DNA of 64,000 nt, taken from contig CM048552.1 in the NCBI GenBank assembly GCA_026413225.1, positions 25,223,001 through 25,287,000 on the forward strand. Reading direction: 5' to 3'. Below the pieces are notes generated by a model. That model searched no databases, was not told where the DNA came from, and saw only the letters and a list, made by a program, of their open reading frames with translations. Position numbers and translations under genes: made by a program. Shown here one piece after another: positions 51,701 through 64,000 of the stretch; the stretch's first letter is position 1; every line of letters starts with the position of its first letter. This stretch comes from Otis tarda. Its lineage: Eukaryota > Chordata > Aves > Otidiformes > Otididae.

Positions 51701-52253
51701 TGCAAATTAGAAAATATATCCTTTATTTTTGCCATTAATTAAGAAGTCATTTTGTAGTTTTAAAATCTAACCTTCTGTAATGGAAAGCACGTTACCTTTT
51801 TACTTGGCTTTTGAACTTTTGGTAGCTCAATAAAACTTAGTGGGAAACTATGAAAAAAATACACAGACAAATATTTTACAAAACTTGATTTAAAAAAAAA
51901 AGCAATGGACAATTACAAGTTTCCCAAACTTAATAACATTCAGGCAACAATATTGTGTCAGATCAAAGTCTGAGGAATTCAGTATCTTTTCTCAGATATT
52001 ACCAGATCAAAGGAGAAGTCTGATGAAAAATACCTGAGCAGGAGAAGCCCACGCAATGATTTCCATGAGTGTTCTCCCTGATTTCAGTCATGAGGGTGCA
52101 GAGATATCTGCTATTTGGCCACTTTTCCATCACTGATAACAGCATAAGGCAATTAACTTGTTCTTCAGTTTTGTCTTTTAAAAACAGGAAGAGCTTGTCA
52201 TTACTGTCTTCATATTCTGTACAGGCAGTCTTCTGTGTCTGGAATATGAGACT
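48773..52253. other. Intron stretch without recognised feature
   Basis: AT-rich; an A/C-rich simple run lies near 49016-49048. Bases 50290-50600 are somewhat GC-richer with no recognisable frame. No exon was recognised. Confidence 0.5.
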
Positions 52254-52412
52254 TAGAATCATAGAATAGTTTGGATTGGAAGGGACCTTCAGAGATCAAC
52301 CTTCAGAGTCCAACCCCCCTGCAAGGAGCAGGGACATCTCCAACCAGATCAGGTTGCTCAGAGCCCCGTCCAACCTGGGACCTGAATGTTTCCAGGGATG
52401 GGGCATCTACCA
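52254..52412 (-). mobile_element. CR1 3'-end fragment with internal duplication
   Basis: It begins TAGAATCATAGAATAG, then TTTGGATTGGAAGGGACC, with CCTTCAGAG present twice (52287-52308 region), then CCCCCTGCAAGGAGCAGGG, and CCAGGGATGGGGCATCTACC. It is antisense CR1 of about 160 bp. The truncated 5' end runs straight into a small repeat array at 52412. Confidence 0.92.
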
Positions 52413-52479
52413 CTTGCATCAATTGTTAAACTTACATCAATTTACTTGCATCATCAATTGACTTGCATCAATTGTTAAA
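52412..52479 (+). repeat. Small degenerate tandem array at a CR1 junction
   Basis: ACTTGCATCAATTGTTAAA occurs at 52412-52430 and again at 52461-52479. Between them are the variants CTTACATCAATTT and ACTTGCATCATCAATTG. There are about four related units in 68 bp. Confidence 0.88.
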
Positions 52480-55400
52480 ATGCTTCCTTTTCTTGTTTCT
52501 CAGAAGTTTGATTTTGGGGGTAGGAAGGAGGGATATGGGTGAAGTTTTAGAAGCTCTGTAGTCTTAGCTTCAGAATCAATTAATTTCCTTGTCCTTACTG
52601 TAGTGGAGGTTCTTTTAGTTGCTATCCATCCATTGCTTCTCTGCTTAGGTTGAGAGAGAATGATGGACTTACAGAAGTGATCTTAAAATACAAGCTTTTT
52701 TTCTTCCGGACAGTGTCATCCTGTCCTAACAACTATGCAAGTGCTCAATTGTGAAAAGACTGAGTAGGCTGGTCCATGAGGCCCAGTAACTGATGTAATT
52801 TGTGTAGCTGGAGAAGAAAGTTCTTTTGAAATACAGGTTTTGATTTGAGACTTGCAGCAGTAATTGATTATTAATTTTAAATTATCCCTTTTGTCTTATT
52901 CCAACTTTCAGCCTTCTGACTGTGCTTCAGACATGCAGCAAATACAATTGAGAAAATTAAACAAGGGAACAAAAAGAAGTGATGCTTTCCATCTAGCTCC
53001 CTCTGTTTCTCTGCATGCTTTGAGTTGATGGGTCTTCTGTGCCTTGCTCCTGGCAAGAGACTCAGAGGGGAATAAGAGTGAGCATGTGTCTCAAAGCGTG
53101 CTGGGAACCCACAGCTCCACCATGGCTGTGCAGCTCATCATGTTGCTTTTAGCTCTGTTTCCCTCTTGGACTACTAAGCACATCCATAAAGGCTCACTGG
53201 GAAGTAAGCTAAAGCTTTCATCTTTCAGCATGAAAGAGATTTACCACTTTTCTACTCCAACTAGCAGTGAGTACTACTTCAGAAAGTTGATCTCTGCTGC
53301 CAATGAACTGATGAAGTAGGAAAAGGTAAAGAGTGTCCTTCCCTACTTGAGTTCGCCTTTGAGCATGTGGTTCACTTTTAACTGCATTTTCCTTTTACTT
53401 CAGAGAAGGGTTGAGAAGGATGGACTGCTTTCCTATTTTTATGTTTACATTTCCATAAACATAACATTGAAATTGAAGGGGAACTTGAGACAAGTATCTG
53501 TATCTAAACAGAAATACACCTCTTTTGTACTCTGGGTGTAGCATGCAGGATTAACTACACTAGCAGCTTCATGTTAGTCATGTTCAGCTTGCTCTGTAGC
53601 TCAGTTGGCACTGTGATGCTTTTTTTTTTCCTTTATATGATGGCTACACCATCACATCATTTTCTGTCAAGGATTTTCAGATGTGCAGAGCTGCATGGCT
53701 AAAACTACACCTTTTTCGTTTGCTAACAACATGCTCTGTTGGCATGTGATGCCTCAGGTCAGGTACAGGAGGGCTCATCATTTGCCTGTATCGTCTGAGT
53801 CAATACCTCTGTCTGCTGCGAATCCCTTTCCCCTCAGCTGTCTCCTCAATGCAGTAACACTGTTGGGAACCACTTCTCACCTGAACCAAAAAGACTTCGA
53901 ACTGCAGAAGAGCTCCAGACACCACCATTGTACTACTCTGAGTGTAGTAATAGTTCAACACTGGTGTCGAACCAGTTCAACAGCAGTGCTGAACTTAAAA
54001 GCTAAGACTGAAAAAAAGGGCAGAGCCAAAACCACACCAGCTGCAGGCCCTGAAGAGAAGGTGAATAGGAGTAGTCCAAGATGAGTCATCACCCTTATGT
54101 GAGTAGAGACTTTATCAATGTTAGAGGAGTGAGCTTTAAACACACAGACCTTGTGTTAGTGACGATTGGCCCAGCTATGTATGGATGCTCAAGTCCTTTT
54201 TGTCGATACCTCTGAAACAAGAGCTGAGATGTCACCCCAGGGTCTACTTGAAAAGTACTGCTCTCTCCTGGAAGGATGCCTTGTTTCTCGCATTAAGGAA
54301 GGATAACTTTCCTACATTTTGAAGATGAACCCAGAGTGAGTACATAGCCTTTGTTTCCTTGGCAGTATCACAGAGATGGATCTGAGAACTGCAAGTAGGC
54401 TGCTGTCCTTACAACGTGCCAGCCTGATTGTTGGTGACCCAGCATGTGTGCAGCTTGTATCTAACTGTATTCTGTAGGTCTGCGAAGAGGAGACTGAGTT
54501 GTCTGCCAGCATTACAAGACAGCCTGGTGATGCAAAGGTCAGGCTTCTGTAACCACAAAATGGCAGCAGGAGAGGAAAAACTTTATGTGTGAGAGTTGTG
54601 GTAACTATTTTAAGACAGCCTGTGGAAAAAAGATAAGGCCCTTTTGAATAGGAGTCACAGAAAAATTTCTGAGCAGTTGAGGGGAAGATGTTTTAACTCT
54701 TTGTGGTTGTCAAATGCTGATTTTGGTTCTACTATTAACTCTGAGAATAAATTGTGTGTATCAGAATCAGGTTGATCACAGTGAATGTCTTCAGGCTCGG
54801 CATTGTTTTATGGCTCTTGATCTGAATATGCATGGTCATTTTTTCCTGAATTTTAAAATGAATTTTAAAACTCACGATGGATGTAGGCTTCACAACAATT
54901 CTTTCTTTAAACCTGATCTCCTCTACTGAAGGGGAAGGTATGTCTGTCTTTCCTCAAGTGAGACAGGAGGCAAACACTGCTTCCAAAACATGTCCATATT
55001 CAAGAGGTAGGAAGTTGAGTAAGCGATCCTGAAGGTCTGAAAAAATGCGTAGGTAAATAGCTTGTACTACAGGGACTGGAATAACTTCAGGTGTCAAGGA
55101 ATGAGACATTTATTTTCGAAAAAGTACATGAGCCCTGTCTTTGTGTATGAGCCCAGACCTGATCATTTGAAAAAGCAGTAATGACAGTGAATATTGGTGG
55201 CAGGGGAGTCTGAAAAACAGGAGCTTGCATAGACTGAAGGTTGTGTTCAGTGTAAGCAGTAATGAGAAGTCTTTCTTATTACTATTAGTTTAGAGGAGGG
55301 AAAAAAAAAGCCTTTTTAATGAAAGCTCTGAAAGTGTATTGAAGTTAACAATAGAGAAAACATAACTTATAAAGCATTCTGCCAGTTTAACTTTTGTAGA

Positions 55401-56247
55401 TGGTCTTGATTTGCCTGTTAGCCTAAGTTAGAATAGATGTTAATGAATCTTAAGTTGATGCTGTTAAACTGTCAGAAAATGTTATGGTTAAACAGCAGTG
55501 TGGACATGTTAACAGCTTTCAGTAAAGACAACATTCCCTTTCCACACAACAGACTATGACAAAGGAGTTGATGATTTGGAAAAAAAAGTCTACTTTTCCT
55601 GTTGAAATAATGTTATGGCCAGCCTGATGACAGCTATGAAATGGAATTTAATTTGTTACCTTCAGCACGGAAGGAATGCCTCTTGATACTCATGCTAAAG
55701 CACCATTGCTTCTTTTTTATCACCTTATTCTCTGCATAAGAAAGGTCTCATCCACCTGCTGTATGTTCGGATGCCATTGCTTTGTTTGAGGAAGTGCTCA
55801 GGACTTCAGTGTCCAGCATTCTTCTGTTTGGATACCTGTGTAACAATAGAATCATATTTACATTAAGAATGTTTAAACTAATGCAAATATTTAGCTCAGT
55901 CTTTGTTAGTTCTTTAAAACATTTATTTTTTAACCTTTCAAACATATTTCTAAAATGGGCAAATCAGTGATCCTGAAACAGTTGTTACTCTGGTTGAAAT
56001 CAAATGGAGAGAGAAGCCCATCGGACTTCAGAGATTTAGAATAAGTGCAATTAGGAAAGCTGAAAGCTAGGTGCAGGAAAATAAACTTGGTGTGGCAGAG
56101 GGAAATTATTGTTACAGCATTTGGGTAGCAGGGAAACTTCAGCCATGCTAAGAAATTATCCTTCAGAAGGGTAGATGGAGTCGTCTCTCAGGAGTCCCCA
56201 GGAATAACTTTCGGCTGGGTGTGTTGGTGTTGCCACTCATTTCAAAC
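52480..56247. other. Intron stretch, one longer open frame, no recognised gene
   Basis: AT-rich overall. A 133-codon frame at 53683-54084 on the + strand has no recognised domain, signal peptide or splice context. No transposon was recognised. Confidence 0.5.
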
Positions 56248-56529
56248 TCTTCAGCAGAGCCTGTTGTGGAAGAACGAAGGGTAATGGTTTTAAAACAGAA
56301 GGAGGTAGATTCAGATTAGACATAGGGAAAAATTTTTTACAATGAGGGTAGTGGAACACTGGAACAGGTTGCCCAGAGAGGTGGTGGATGCCCCATCCCT
56401 GGAAACATTCAAGGCCAGGTTGAACAGGGCTCTGAGCAACCTGATCTGGTTGGAGATGTCCCTGCTCCTTGCAGGGGTGTTGGACTAGATGACCTTTAAA
56501 GGTCCCTTCCAACCCAAACCATTCTGTGA
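56248..56529 (+). mobile_element. CR1 3'-end fragment
   Basis: From TCTTCAGCAGAGCCTGTTG through AACACTGGAACAGGTTGCCC, CCTGATCTGGTTGGAGATG and GTTGGACTAGATGACC to CCCAAACCATTCTGTGAAA. It is about 280 bp, 5'-truncated, well preserved and in sense with CADPS2. The terminal repeat is reduced to one copy. Confidence 0.94.
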
Positions 56530-59500
56530 AACAGTGGCCATGCTTCTGCAGCATGCTGTTTAACTTTTTAACCACAACCAAAGAAACGATAAATCCTGTT
56601 GCTCATCCTGGCTTCCTTCTCCACGTGCTCCTATTGTCCCTCTCCTGGATCTCTGTGCCGTGTTGGATGGCTGCACTGTTCACCTGCTTGGGGCTCTGAC
56701 AGGCAGAGCACTGACCCCAGGGGATGCTGCTGGATGGGCTGTGAATTTCGTAGCTGGTCTGAGACCTCTGCCATGCACAAGGCACCTGGTGCTGCTCTGC
56801 AGGGCCCCTCTGTCTGCTGGCAGCATCCTGAGACACACTTCTGGAAAAGGAACTCTGGCCAGGGCAGTGTCTGCTGTATCATTAACAAATAGAGTAACCA
56901 AGGGTAGGGAATGAAAGGATGTATCCAGCCTCAAGGAAAAGATGTAAAGAGCAAAAAGCCCCACCCGTGACAAATCCACCTCAAGCATCCTAAAATAAGA
57001 AAGGTAGTAATTATGCTAAAAAATAGCTCTAACATATATGTCTTGTGGCTATGCATATTTTTTTGAGAGAGCAATAATGGAAGCAACAGTCTGAAAGGTA
57101 AGAAATTCAGCAAAATTAGCTTTACAGATGAAAAAAAAGGCATCTTATGCAGGCCACTGATTTAAGTTTGAGAGTGGGAGAAACTTGTTTCTTGATTTCT
57201 GTTTCAAGGAGGGGAGAAGTTATCATGGAAAAAAACTATATTTAGATGGCTTTGGTTGGAGGTTTCATGTAGCTGGTTGTAAAATACCATCAGCTCTTTT
57301 AAGACTTCTTGCAATGTTTTTTCATAGAGGATAGACTTCTAAAGTGAAGGAACTCTTTTGGGTCATGTAAAAATAGGATTTAAAGAGGACAATTTCCATA
57401 GCAGCATTCTGAAGCTCGTCCTGCATGTTTAGCTGGCCCCGTGCCTTGTGCTGGGAGCATTTCAGTATGTTCTTGAGGAGAATGTTGCAAGGAGGAGGAG
57501 GTTTGTTAAGAACTAGCAAAAGTTTCAGCAGCCAGAGGGCTGTATGAAAAAGACGGGCATCACCTAAGCCAGAAAAGAACTAGGTTGCTGGTACCTAAAA
57601 TTAGAAAAAGATTGTACCAGATTTTAAAAAGTAAACTACAGGAGAACACAATCACTTCAGGATAATACATTTTTTTGTAAATGAAATCATAACATCGTTA
57701 GAAAAAATGGTAAAAAAAATCTGCAAAATAAGTTACTAAATAGTAAAGAGCAATCTAAACTAATGTACATTTAAGTGGAGCATTTAAATTAAAAGCTGAA
57801 AATGATTTCCAGTGAGTTCAGCCATAAAATCCAAGTGAGTAGTCATGCAAATGCTCCCTATAGTCAGTTGAAGGGGACAGACATCTTCAGGAAGGTGCAG
57901 CCTATTTTCAGACAGCAGGAACCAAACTATGATCTGTAGAGAGCAAGTGTTAACTCTACAGAGGGAAGACAACTCAGGAAAGAAAACAAATGGATAATTA
58001 TTCTTTATGACTGTAATTACTCTCTTCTGCTACATTTGTTCCATCTCCAGAAAAGGATATAGCAGAACTAAAAGAGCCATAGGAAAGGACAACATATATA
58101 TATATTTATGTGTATATGTTTTATATGTATATATAAAACAGTGTGCAGTTGATAGGAGCTCTTCAGCAAGGCTGCTGCAGTTAATGCAACTGCTGAAGAG
58201 CAGCAGAATCGGTAACTTCCTGATGCTTAGGAAAATGGTGAGAGTCACTGCTTGGGAGGAGAAAGTTGATGTGGAAAATTAGGAGCTGTTTAATAAAAGT
58301 TGATTACCCACAAACCATGATTACAAAAATAGTGGGTGAAAGCCACCATATCCAGGAGGAAGAAAAGCCTGCAGTTAAACTAAGAATGACTGTAAAACAG
58401 CTGGAACTGGTTGCAATCAGTATAACTGAGAATATATGAAGCGTAGGAGATTGGTAAGAGAAGTGTTTGCTGAAGGTGGGAAGAAAAAAAAAAAAAGAAT
58501 ATAGTTACCAAGGCAGAGATGCATGTTCTTTGCCTTTGATTTAGCACTTCATGAAAGAAAAAAATAAGTACTATAAATTAAAACACCGAAGATCAGCATC
58601 TTCTGTAAATACTACCTGTAACTACTATTAAACCAGTTCTAGTCTAACAAAGAGAGACACAGCTTTTAGCTATTTTTCTTGTTAACACAAGAAAAAAACT
58701 GATGTGACAGTAATTAATGTGATAGTAATTAACTCTTTGGCTCTTTGTATAGACTTCCATAAGAGCTGATTGACTGGAGCCTTTAAGATCAGAATAGGTA
58801 CCTCCTTTGATATATATTCAATATAAGCTCGGTTTCCTTTGAATTATCAGACTTAACACATGGCAACTGAGTAAGATTCCTTGCTCAGAAGGTCAGATAT
58901 TTGTTTTCTAATAATGAAAACAAGACCATGTGAAGCTTGAAAGCAGTTTCTGACTTCAAGAACTGTAATAGCAACAGCTCCTCCAGAGTTTTTATCTGTT
59001 TTTCTCTCTACTCTGTTGGCATTTCATCTTCTTTAAGGCTTCTCTCCAGAGATTTGTTCATGCTCTTGTTTATGTATTTTAGATTAATTGATCACTGGTT
59101 AAAACAGATTAACATGCCTTGGAGGAGGAATAAGAATACAGACTGCTTCCTCCCAGGTGATGTTTTAATATCCTTAATTTGGAGAGCCAGCTTCTCCTGT
59201 CTCGATTGCAGTAGGAACACAGAGCAGGTTCCCTGACTGAGACAGTCAGTCTCCTCATTGGTGGAGAATTAATTCTAGGAAACAGGAGATATAGTGTTCG
59301 TTCTCCTGACCCTCATCACCTCACATCATGGATAAAGGGGCTTCTCATCTGTGTCTGGGGGAAATTATTTGACCATTTCTCTCCAGGACAGCGTTCAGGA
59401 CTGTGAGGCAAGTTAGGTTCTCCGGCTTGATGCTTGACACTTGGGCTCTGAAGAGGAATAGGATTTTCAGATATGATCCCTTTTCTCTGTTTTTAGTCAT

Positions 59501-62500
59501 CTGTACAGAGTGTAATCTTATGCCAGACCTCCTCGTACACTGATTTAGTATTTGGAGGCATCTGGGTCTGGTGTCTCCACTGCATGGTAAATTGCCACCC
59601 TCAGAGCACCAGGGTCCTTCTGAGGTCTGTCCCTGGGTTTCCTCAACTCCTTGCAGTATAGAGGGCATCTGTGGCCTGTGTCTGTTTGCCGCAATTACTT
59701 AAATAATTGATTATTTAAACAAATGGATAGAGTGAAATTAGATTTTAATTATGTGCATGTGAATGTTTTCAAAGACAATGGTTTGAGGATTCATTTAAGG
59801 CAACCTTAGTGAAAACTGCCTGTGGAAGGATTTATCTTCCCCCATCTCACTGTCCCTGCTGCACGGCCATGCTGTGAGCCAGACTCGTCTGAAAACTTAA
59901 CTCATGGGCAGAGAGACGGAGCAAGTCATTTCAAATGTTATCTGGGTTTGTGTTATTTTATTAATTTTCAGCAGGATCTGTTCCTTGATTTATATGACTG
60001 GATGATGTAAACAAGATTATCAGCAGATCTGAGCCAGCTGAAAGACAGCCACCGAACATGTGATGAGATATTTGGGCAAGGAGTATCGCCTGCCTTTTGT
60101 TGGCCACCAATCTCAGGTTGCCTTAAATGTTTCTGCTCAAGACTACTTTTTGTTCTTGACATTTAAATAGTTTTACAGGAGAAATTGAATGTTATTGGCC
60201 TTGTTAGATGTCATTTAGGTAACAGAAACTGTGTTCATGTACATGCATACAATAATTCAGACTTGATCACCAGAAGAACTCTTTGTTTAATATTATTTTG
60301 GAAAATAGGTGGACAACAATTCCAGTGCTTCTTCACCTTTTTCCAGTGTTCTGTAACAGATCCTAAAACTTTGTCCACTCAGAGACAGCAAATTTATTTT
60401 TTTAATAAAAGGCAACCCATCCCCTCCCCATGCACACTTTTTTTTTGCTTTTAGATACAGATAATCATGACACTGTTCTGCCATGTGAAAGAGCTTTAAT
60501 ATTATGTGCTACATGTACTATGTAACTCATTATTTTTACAGACACAAAGTGAAGTGAACCCAATTAAACACTTGCGGGAATGAAAAAGGAAAAGTCAGGG
60601 GAGAAGGACAGAAGCCACCTCTGTGTACTTGGGGTACATATCTGTAGTGCATTTCTTTCCTCCTCCTATTTGCACAGATTAGAAAATGTAACTCTTTTTT
60701 CCTGCAATGTTCCCAGAGTACTCAACTAGACAAAAATGAGAAAAACTGAATTATTCTCCTCTAATCATAACTGAAGTACCGGAAGATGTCATCTAAAAAG
60801 ATGAGAAAGTCAATAACTCAGTTCCATTGGATTTTAGATTGATGACATTGATTTCTTCTCTACAACTGTGTTGGAATCAGAAATTCATAATGCTTTATAG
60901 CTTTTAGATTAAAGTCTGTTCAGTATAATGGAATATTTTGAAGCTGTCTCAAATCCTTCAGTTTTTTCTTCTCTGAATAATGCTGCAGAATGGAAGCCCA
61001 GCCTGAGGTTTACTCTAAAATTAAAAAGCAAACAAATAGGAAAACACTAGATGAAGCATAGTGAATACGAGCATAGTATCTAGAAAGTTCTAGCAAGTTA
61101 GGGTTTGCTAAACTACTTCTGGACAGGAACCCTGCAATATTTAACAATATATCACAAAACTGCCTTTTTTTCTCACATTATGAGTTGCTTACCAGATAAG
61201 TTCAGTGGCTGCTGCACACCAGGTCATGGGAGACCTGTGGTGAGGAGAGGCTCCATCTTCCTGGGTGGAAGATCTCCTAGGGATCTACCAGCAGGGAGCA
61301 GACCCAGCCTAACAGGTAATGGAGAGGAACATTACTTTCCTGGGGACCAGGAAGCTGTTGAAAGTTTCTAGACTATAAAACAAAACCATGGAAAAAGGAG
61401 TCCACCTTGAAGAGCTGCTGGACAGGAGATCAAGTTTTCTGTTCAAGGATTGTTTTGTCTGGATTACCTAGTGCATCTGAGTTCTTGATATTCAAAGTTT
61501 CCTTCTCCTAGATTACTATTTCATTTTTTTTTAAAATAAAACATGGCTTTAGAATTTGGGAGCTTTGATATTTTCTGATATGCCTGATTTAAACTGAAGG
61601 TGGGACAAAGTTGGTATAGAGTCTTATCTCAAATCGCGTAGGTAAAGGCAGCTGTCACAAAAGTAGCATCTTGCTTTTAATTAAGGGGAAAAATTGCTGG
61701 AAAACTATAATGAATCTTTATTCAAATTGAAACCAAGATCTGGTCAAATTTCAATAGAAATCTCTTTCTCTTGCTAACATTAAAACATAACTGCCTTTGC
61801 TAAAGTTTTAGTTTGGGGTTTGTTCAGACCTAGCAGTGGCCGCTCAACTGGATGTTGTTTTATTTTGGTGTCAGTTATTCTTTGCATTGTAGAAGATCAA
61901 AGGCTAAGAGTGACAGTGAAGTTTTCATCCCTTTTGACAGTGTGTTTATGAGCTGCCTCTATGATCATTTCACTGCCAATCTCTTACTTTATGACATTGG
62001 AGCTTTAATTGCTTTCTGATTACAAGAGTGATGCTGCACCTTGCATTGTACCTGGAAGCTCCAAGATTTTGGGTATAATTTAATGCAGACAGATTCTAAA
62101 TGCAGCATGCCAAAATACGTATTACCTTGGAAGTTAAAGATGTTGAACTTGGCTCTGTCAGCATGTGAAGGAGTGCCTGCCAAAACCAATTGAGTGTGCT
62201 GAGAGAAGAGAACGAGAGCAGCTCCAGGTAATGCCAAGGCAGCTTTCTTCTATTTGTAGTAGCTTGCGTGCGTTGTTGTAGATATGTGCGTCTTCCTAGT
62301 TGTGGCTGCTCCACAAGCACGTGTTCTGGGATGTGGCAGCTCTGCTATGCAGCTGTATTCCCAGCGATGTGCTGGGCTTTGTGGTTTGTATCTAATAATC
62401 CTTTAAAAACTTTCCTCCTTGACTTGGCAATAGAGAGCTCATTTTTTTCCCTTGTTAGACAGCTATGTACTTTGGAGCTGCAGCAAGTATTAGACTAATA

Positions 62501-63447
62501 GACTGCCTCCTCTTATAGTTTTGTTCCTTCTCTTAATCTTTATCCCTTACCTGTTCAAATTCACCAGCCTTGTGCCTGTTTCTTGATTTATGGGCTCAGT
62601 TCTTGGTGTAAGAGTGAGATGATCTGAATTGCTTCACTGAGTGGAAGCATTTATTCTGCAACACCAACAATATAAATTCTGAATGCATAGCTTATTGCTT
62701 TTTTAGTAACTGGTTTTTTCCTTACTTAAATAGTGATTAAGCTATGTATGCAAATTCCACAGTAAATGAATCTGTTTGTAATGTAAGTGTTTTGGAAGGT
62801 ACAGTCATTTGAGGAAGTGGCCATGATAAGGAGGTTGTTTCTGACTGTCATAAAATTTATGATTAAAATAAAAAACCTTGAGGGATTATTCTAGGCTTTT
62901 CAGAGCATCAAATTAGAAAATCAGTGTTTGAAGATGGCAGAAGGCTCTTGGTATGAGTAATGTGTTTCAGAAGTTGGCAGACGAATAGTGCAAATGTTTC
63001 CAAATAGCCTGACGCAGAATTGAGTTTCCTTTCTTATATGAACTAGTTAGATCAGTGCAAGTCTGCTTCTTAGATAAGTAAGTGGGAAATATATTTTCAG
63101 AATAGTCTAGAGGAAGCTGTAATAAAAATGAAAAATATTCTGCATTAGAGGAATTATAACTAGAAATTGAGTGGAATAACAAAACTAAAATGAGAAGAAT
63201 TTGTGATCAGACTTTTTTTGCAGTGTTTAGGATTTAGCCTCAGAGGTGACAAGAGACGAGTGCTGTTCTCTTTGCTCATTAAAAATACGTTAGGATGTTG
63301 ACTAATAGGCTAGTCACAATAACCAAATAACTTAAGCCTTATCTTGGCGTAAGTAGCACTGTTTTTACAGCAGGAGGGTAATGCTTGTTTGCTTATTACA
63401 TTTGACTTGTATACCATTTACATTTCTTGCCAAAGTTCTTGACTAGC
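56530..63447. other. Intron stretch with a GC-richer patch
   Basis: Bases 56600-56880 are GC-richer and open on both strands (97 codons + at 56599, 102 codons - at 56680) without a recognised product. An AT-dinucleotide-rich run lies at 58094-58136. No transposon or exon was recognised in the rest. Confidence 0.5.
58094..58136 (+). repeat. AT/TG-rich simple sequence
   Basis: ATATATATATATTTATG followed by TGTATATGTTTTATATG and TATATATAAAA; a low-complexity alternating purine-pyrimidine run. Confidence 0.9.
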
Positions 63448-64000
63448 TGTCATAGTTCAGCCCTGATCAGGACCAGACTACGCAGTCTCTCTCTCACTCC
63501 CCCCACCTTCCGAGAGAACAGGGAGAGAAAATATAAGGAAAAATGGCTCGAGGTTTGAGATAAGGACAGGGAGAAATCCTTAAAGTTACCGTCACGGGCA
63601 AAACAGACTCGACTTGGGGAAAACTATTCATTTATTACTACAAACAGCAGGATAATGAGACAGAGAACAAGATAACCTCCATGCACCCCTCCCTCTTCCC
63701 AAGCTTAACATTATCTCTACTACCTTCCCCCGCCCCGAGCGGCACAGGGGGGAAGAGGGAATGGGGGTTGCAGTCAGTTCATCATACGTTGTTTCACGCC
63801 GCTGCTTCATGGTCGGGGGAAGAACTCCTCACATTCCTCCCCTGCTCCGTTGTGGGGTCCCACCCCTACGCCACAGTCCTTCACGAAACTGCTCCGGCGT
63901 GGGTCATCTCTTCCACGGAGTACAGTCTCTCCAGAAAGGCTGTCCCAGCGGGCCCTCCATGGGCCACAGCCGCCTTCAGGCATCCACCTCCCCCGGTACG
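63448..64000 (-). mobile_element. LTR of the 32192 family, cut by the window end
   Basis: It begins TGTCATAGTTCAGCCCTG on the + strand and runs to the window edge, closely matching 32192-32740 by eye. It has the same orientation (antisense to CADPS2), the same GGCAAAACAGACTCGACTTG block and an AATAAA on the minus strand at 63631-63636. About half of the expected 1.13 kb is visible, so its far boundary and target duplication cannot be checked. Whether it is solo or attached to a provirus beyond the window is unknown. Confidence 0.9.

Larger units (their letters stand above)
39332..64000 (+). other. CADPS2: CADPS2 downstream intron, 5' portion
   Basis: Everything right of the exon is interpreted as the next intron, probably intron 2, at least 24.7 kb long. 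The next CAPS segment (expected to begin with VFLKSDRVAR-like residues) was not found in this window. Its repeats are listed separately. Confidence 0.75.

Noticed and set aside
53683..54084. 133-codon open frame as a possible gene or exon
   Set aside because: No recognised domain, no signal or membrane segment pattern, no clear splice or promoter context; length is compatible with chance.
61105..61371. 88-codon open frame with a donor-like GGTAATG inside
   Set aside because: No acceptor-bounded coding match to CAPS proteins or another family could be recognised.
32192..64000. A provirus bounded by the related LTRs at 32192 and 63448
   Set aside because: They are over 30 kb apart, enclose a host exon and many CR1 copies, and show no gag-pol-env region between them; they are independent insertions.
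39332..64000. Nested single-exon RING-finger genes (RNF133/RNF148) known from mammalian CADPS2 introns
   Set aside because: No open frame with a RING Cys/His pattern of adequate length was seen on either strand.
1..64000. CRISPR arrays, operons, tRNA or rRNA genes
   Set aside because: No regularly spaced identical repeats, no ribosome-site-linked gene series and no convincing RNA gene structure were noticed; a covariance-model search was not possible here.

Overview
This window is a stretch of bird nuclear genome. It is AT-rich, almost entirely non-coding, and scattered with CR1 non-LTR retrotransposons. Many of these keep the diagnostic avian CR1 3' tail, short repeats of ATTCTATG after a TTCCAACC block. 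It also carries four LTRs of the endogenous-retrovirus types common in bird genomes. No bacterial-style gene organisation, CRISPR array, operon or RNA gene was seen. The species cannot be fixed; a neognath bird is the best guess.

The only host coding sequence I can support is one 114-bp exon at 39218-39331 on the + strand. It encodes 38 codons and has a pyrimidine tract, a TAG acceptor and a GTAAGA donor. The peptide matches the N-terminal part of the calcium-dependent secretion activators (CAPS), and diagnostic residues favour CADPS2 over CADPS. The window is therefore the inside of CADPS2: at least 39.2 kb of the upstream intron (probably intron 1), the exon (probably exon 2), and at least 24.7 kb of the downstream intron. 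The protein primes dense-core vesicles for exocytosis.

Upstream intron: an old LTR with a CR1 fragment inside it (290-1015); about 14 kb without a recognisable repeat (1016-15284); a worn CR1 (15285-15530); a long CR1 with a wrecked reverse transcriptase ORF (20149-21839); a very old CR1 (26880-27772); and a cluster of a complete solo LTR with a perfect 5-bp target duplication (31142-31837), a second LTR of about 1.1 kb (32192-33321) and a CR1 lacking its 3' end (33676-34405). A short CR1 tail lies at 36363-36468.

Downstream intron: a rearranged CR1 complex in three blocks of alternating orientation (41661-42895), which includes an ORF1 hydrolase motif and the start of the endonuclease; CR1 tails at 44419-44700, 45158-45770, 48546-48772, 52254-52412 and 56248-56529; and an LTR cut off by the window end (63448-64000). 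It is the same family as the 32192 copy.

All four LTRs lie antisense to the gene, while CR1 copies occur in both orientations. I found no convincing new biological system. The items most worth a second look are the rearranged CR1 complex, the LTR/CR1 mosaic at the left end, the degenerate tandem repeat inside the 1.1-kb LTR, and small rearrangements at CR1 truncation points.
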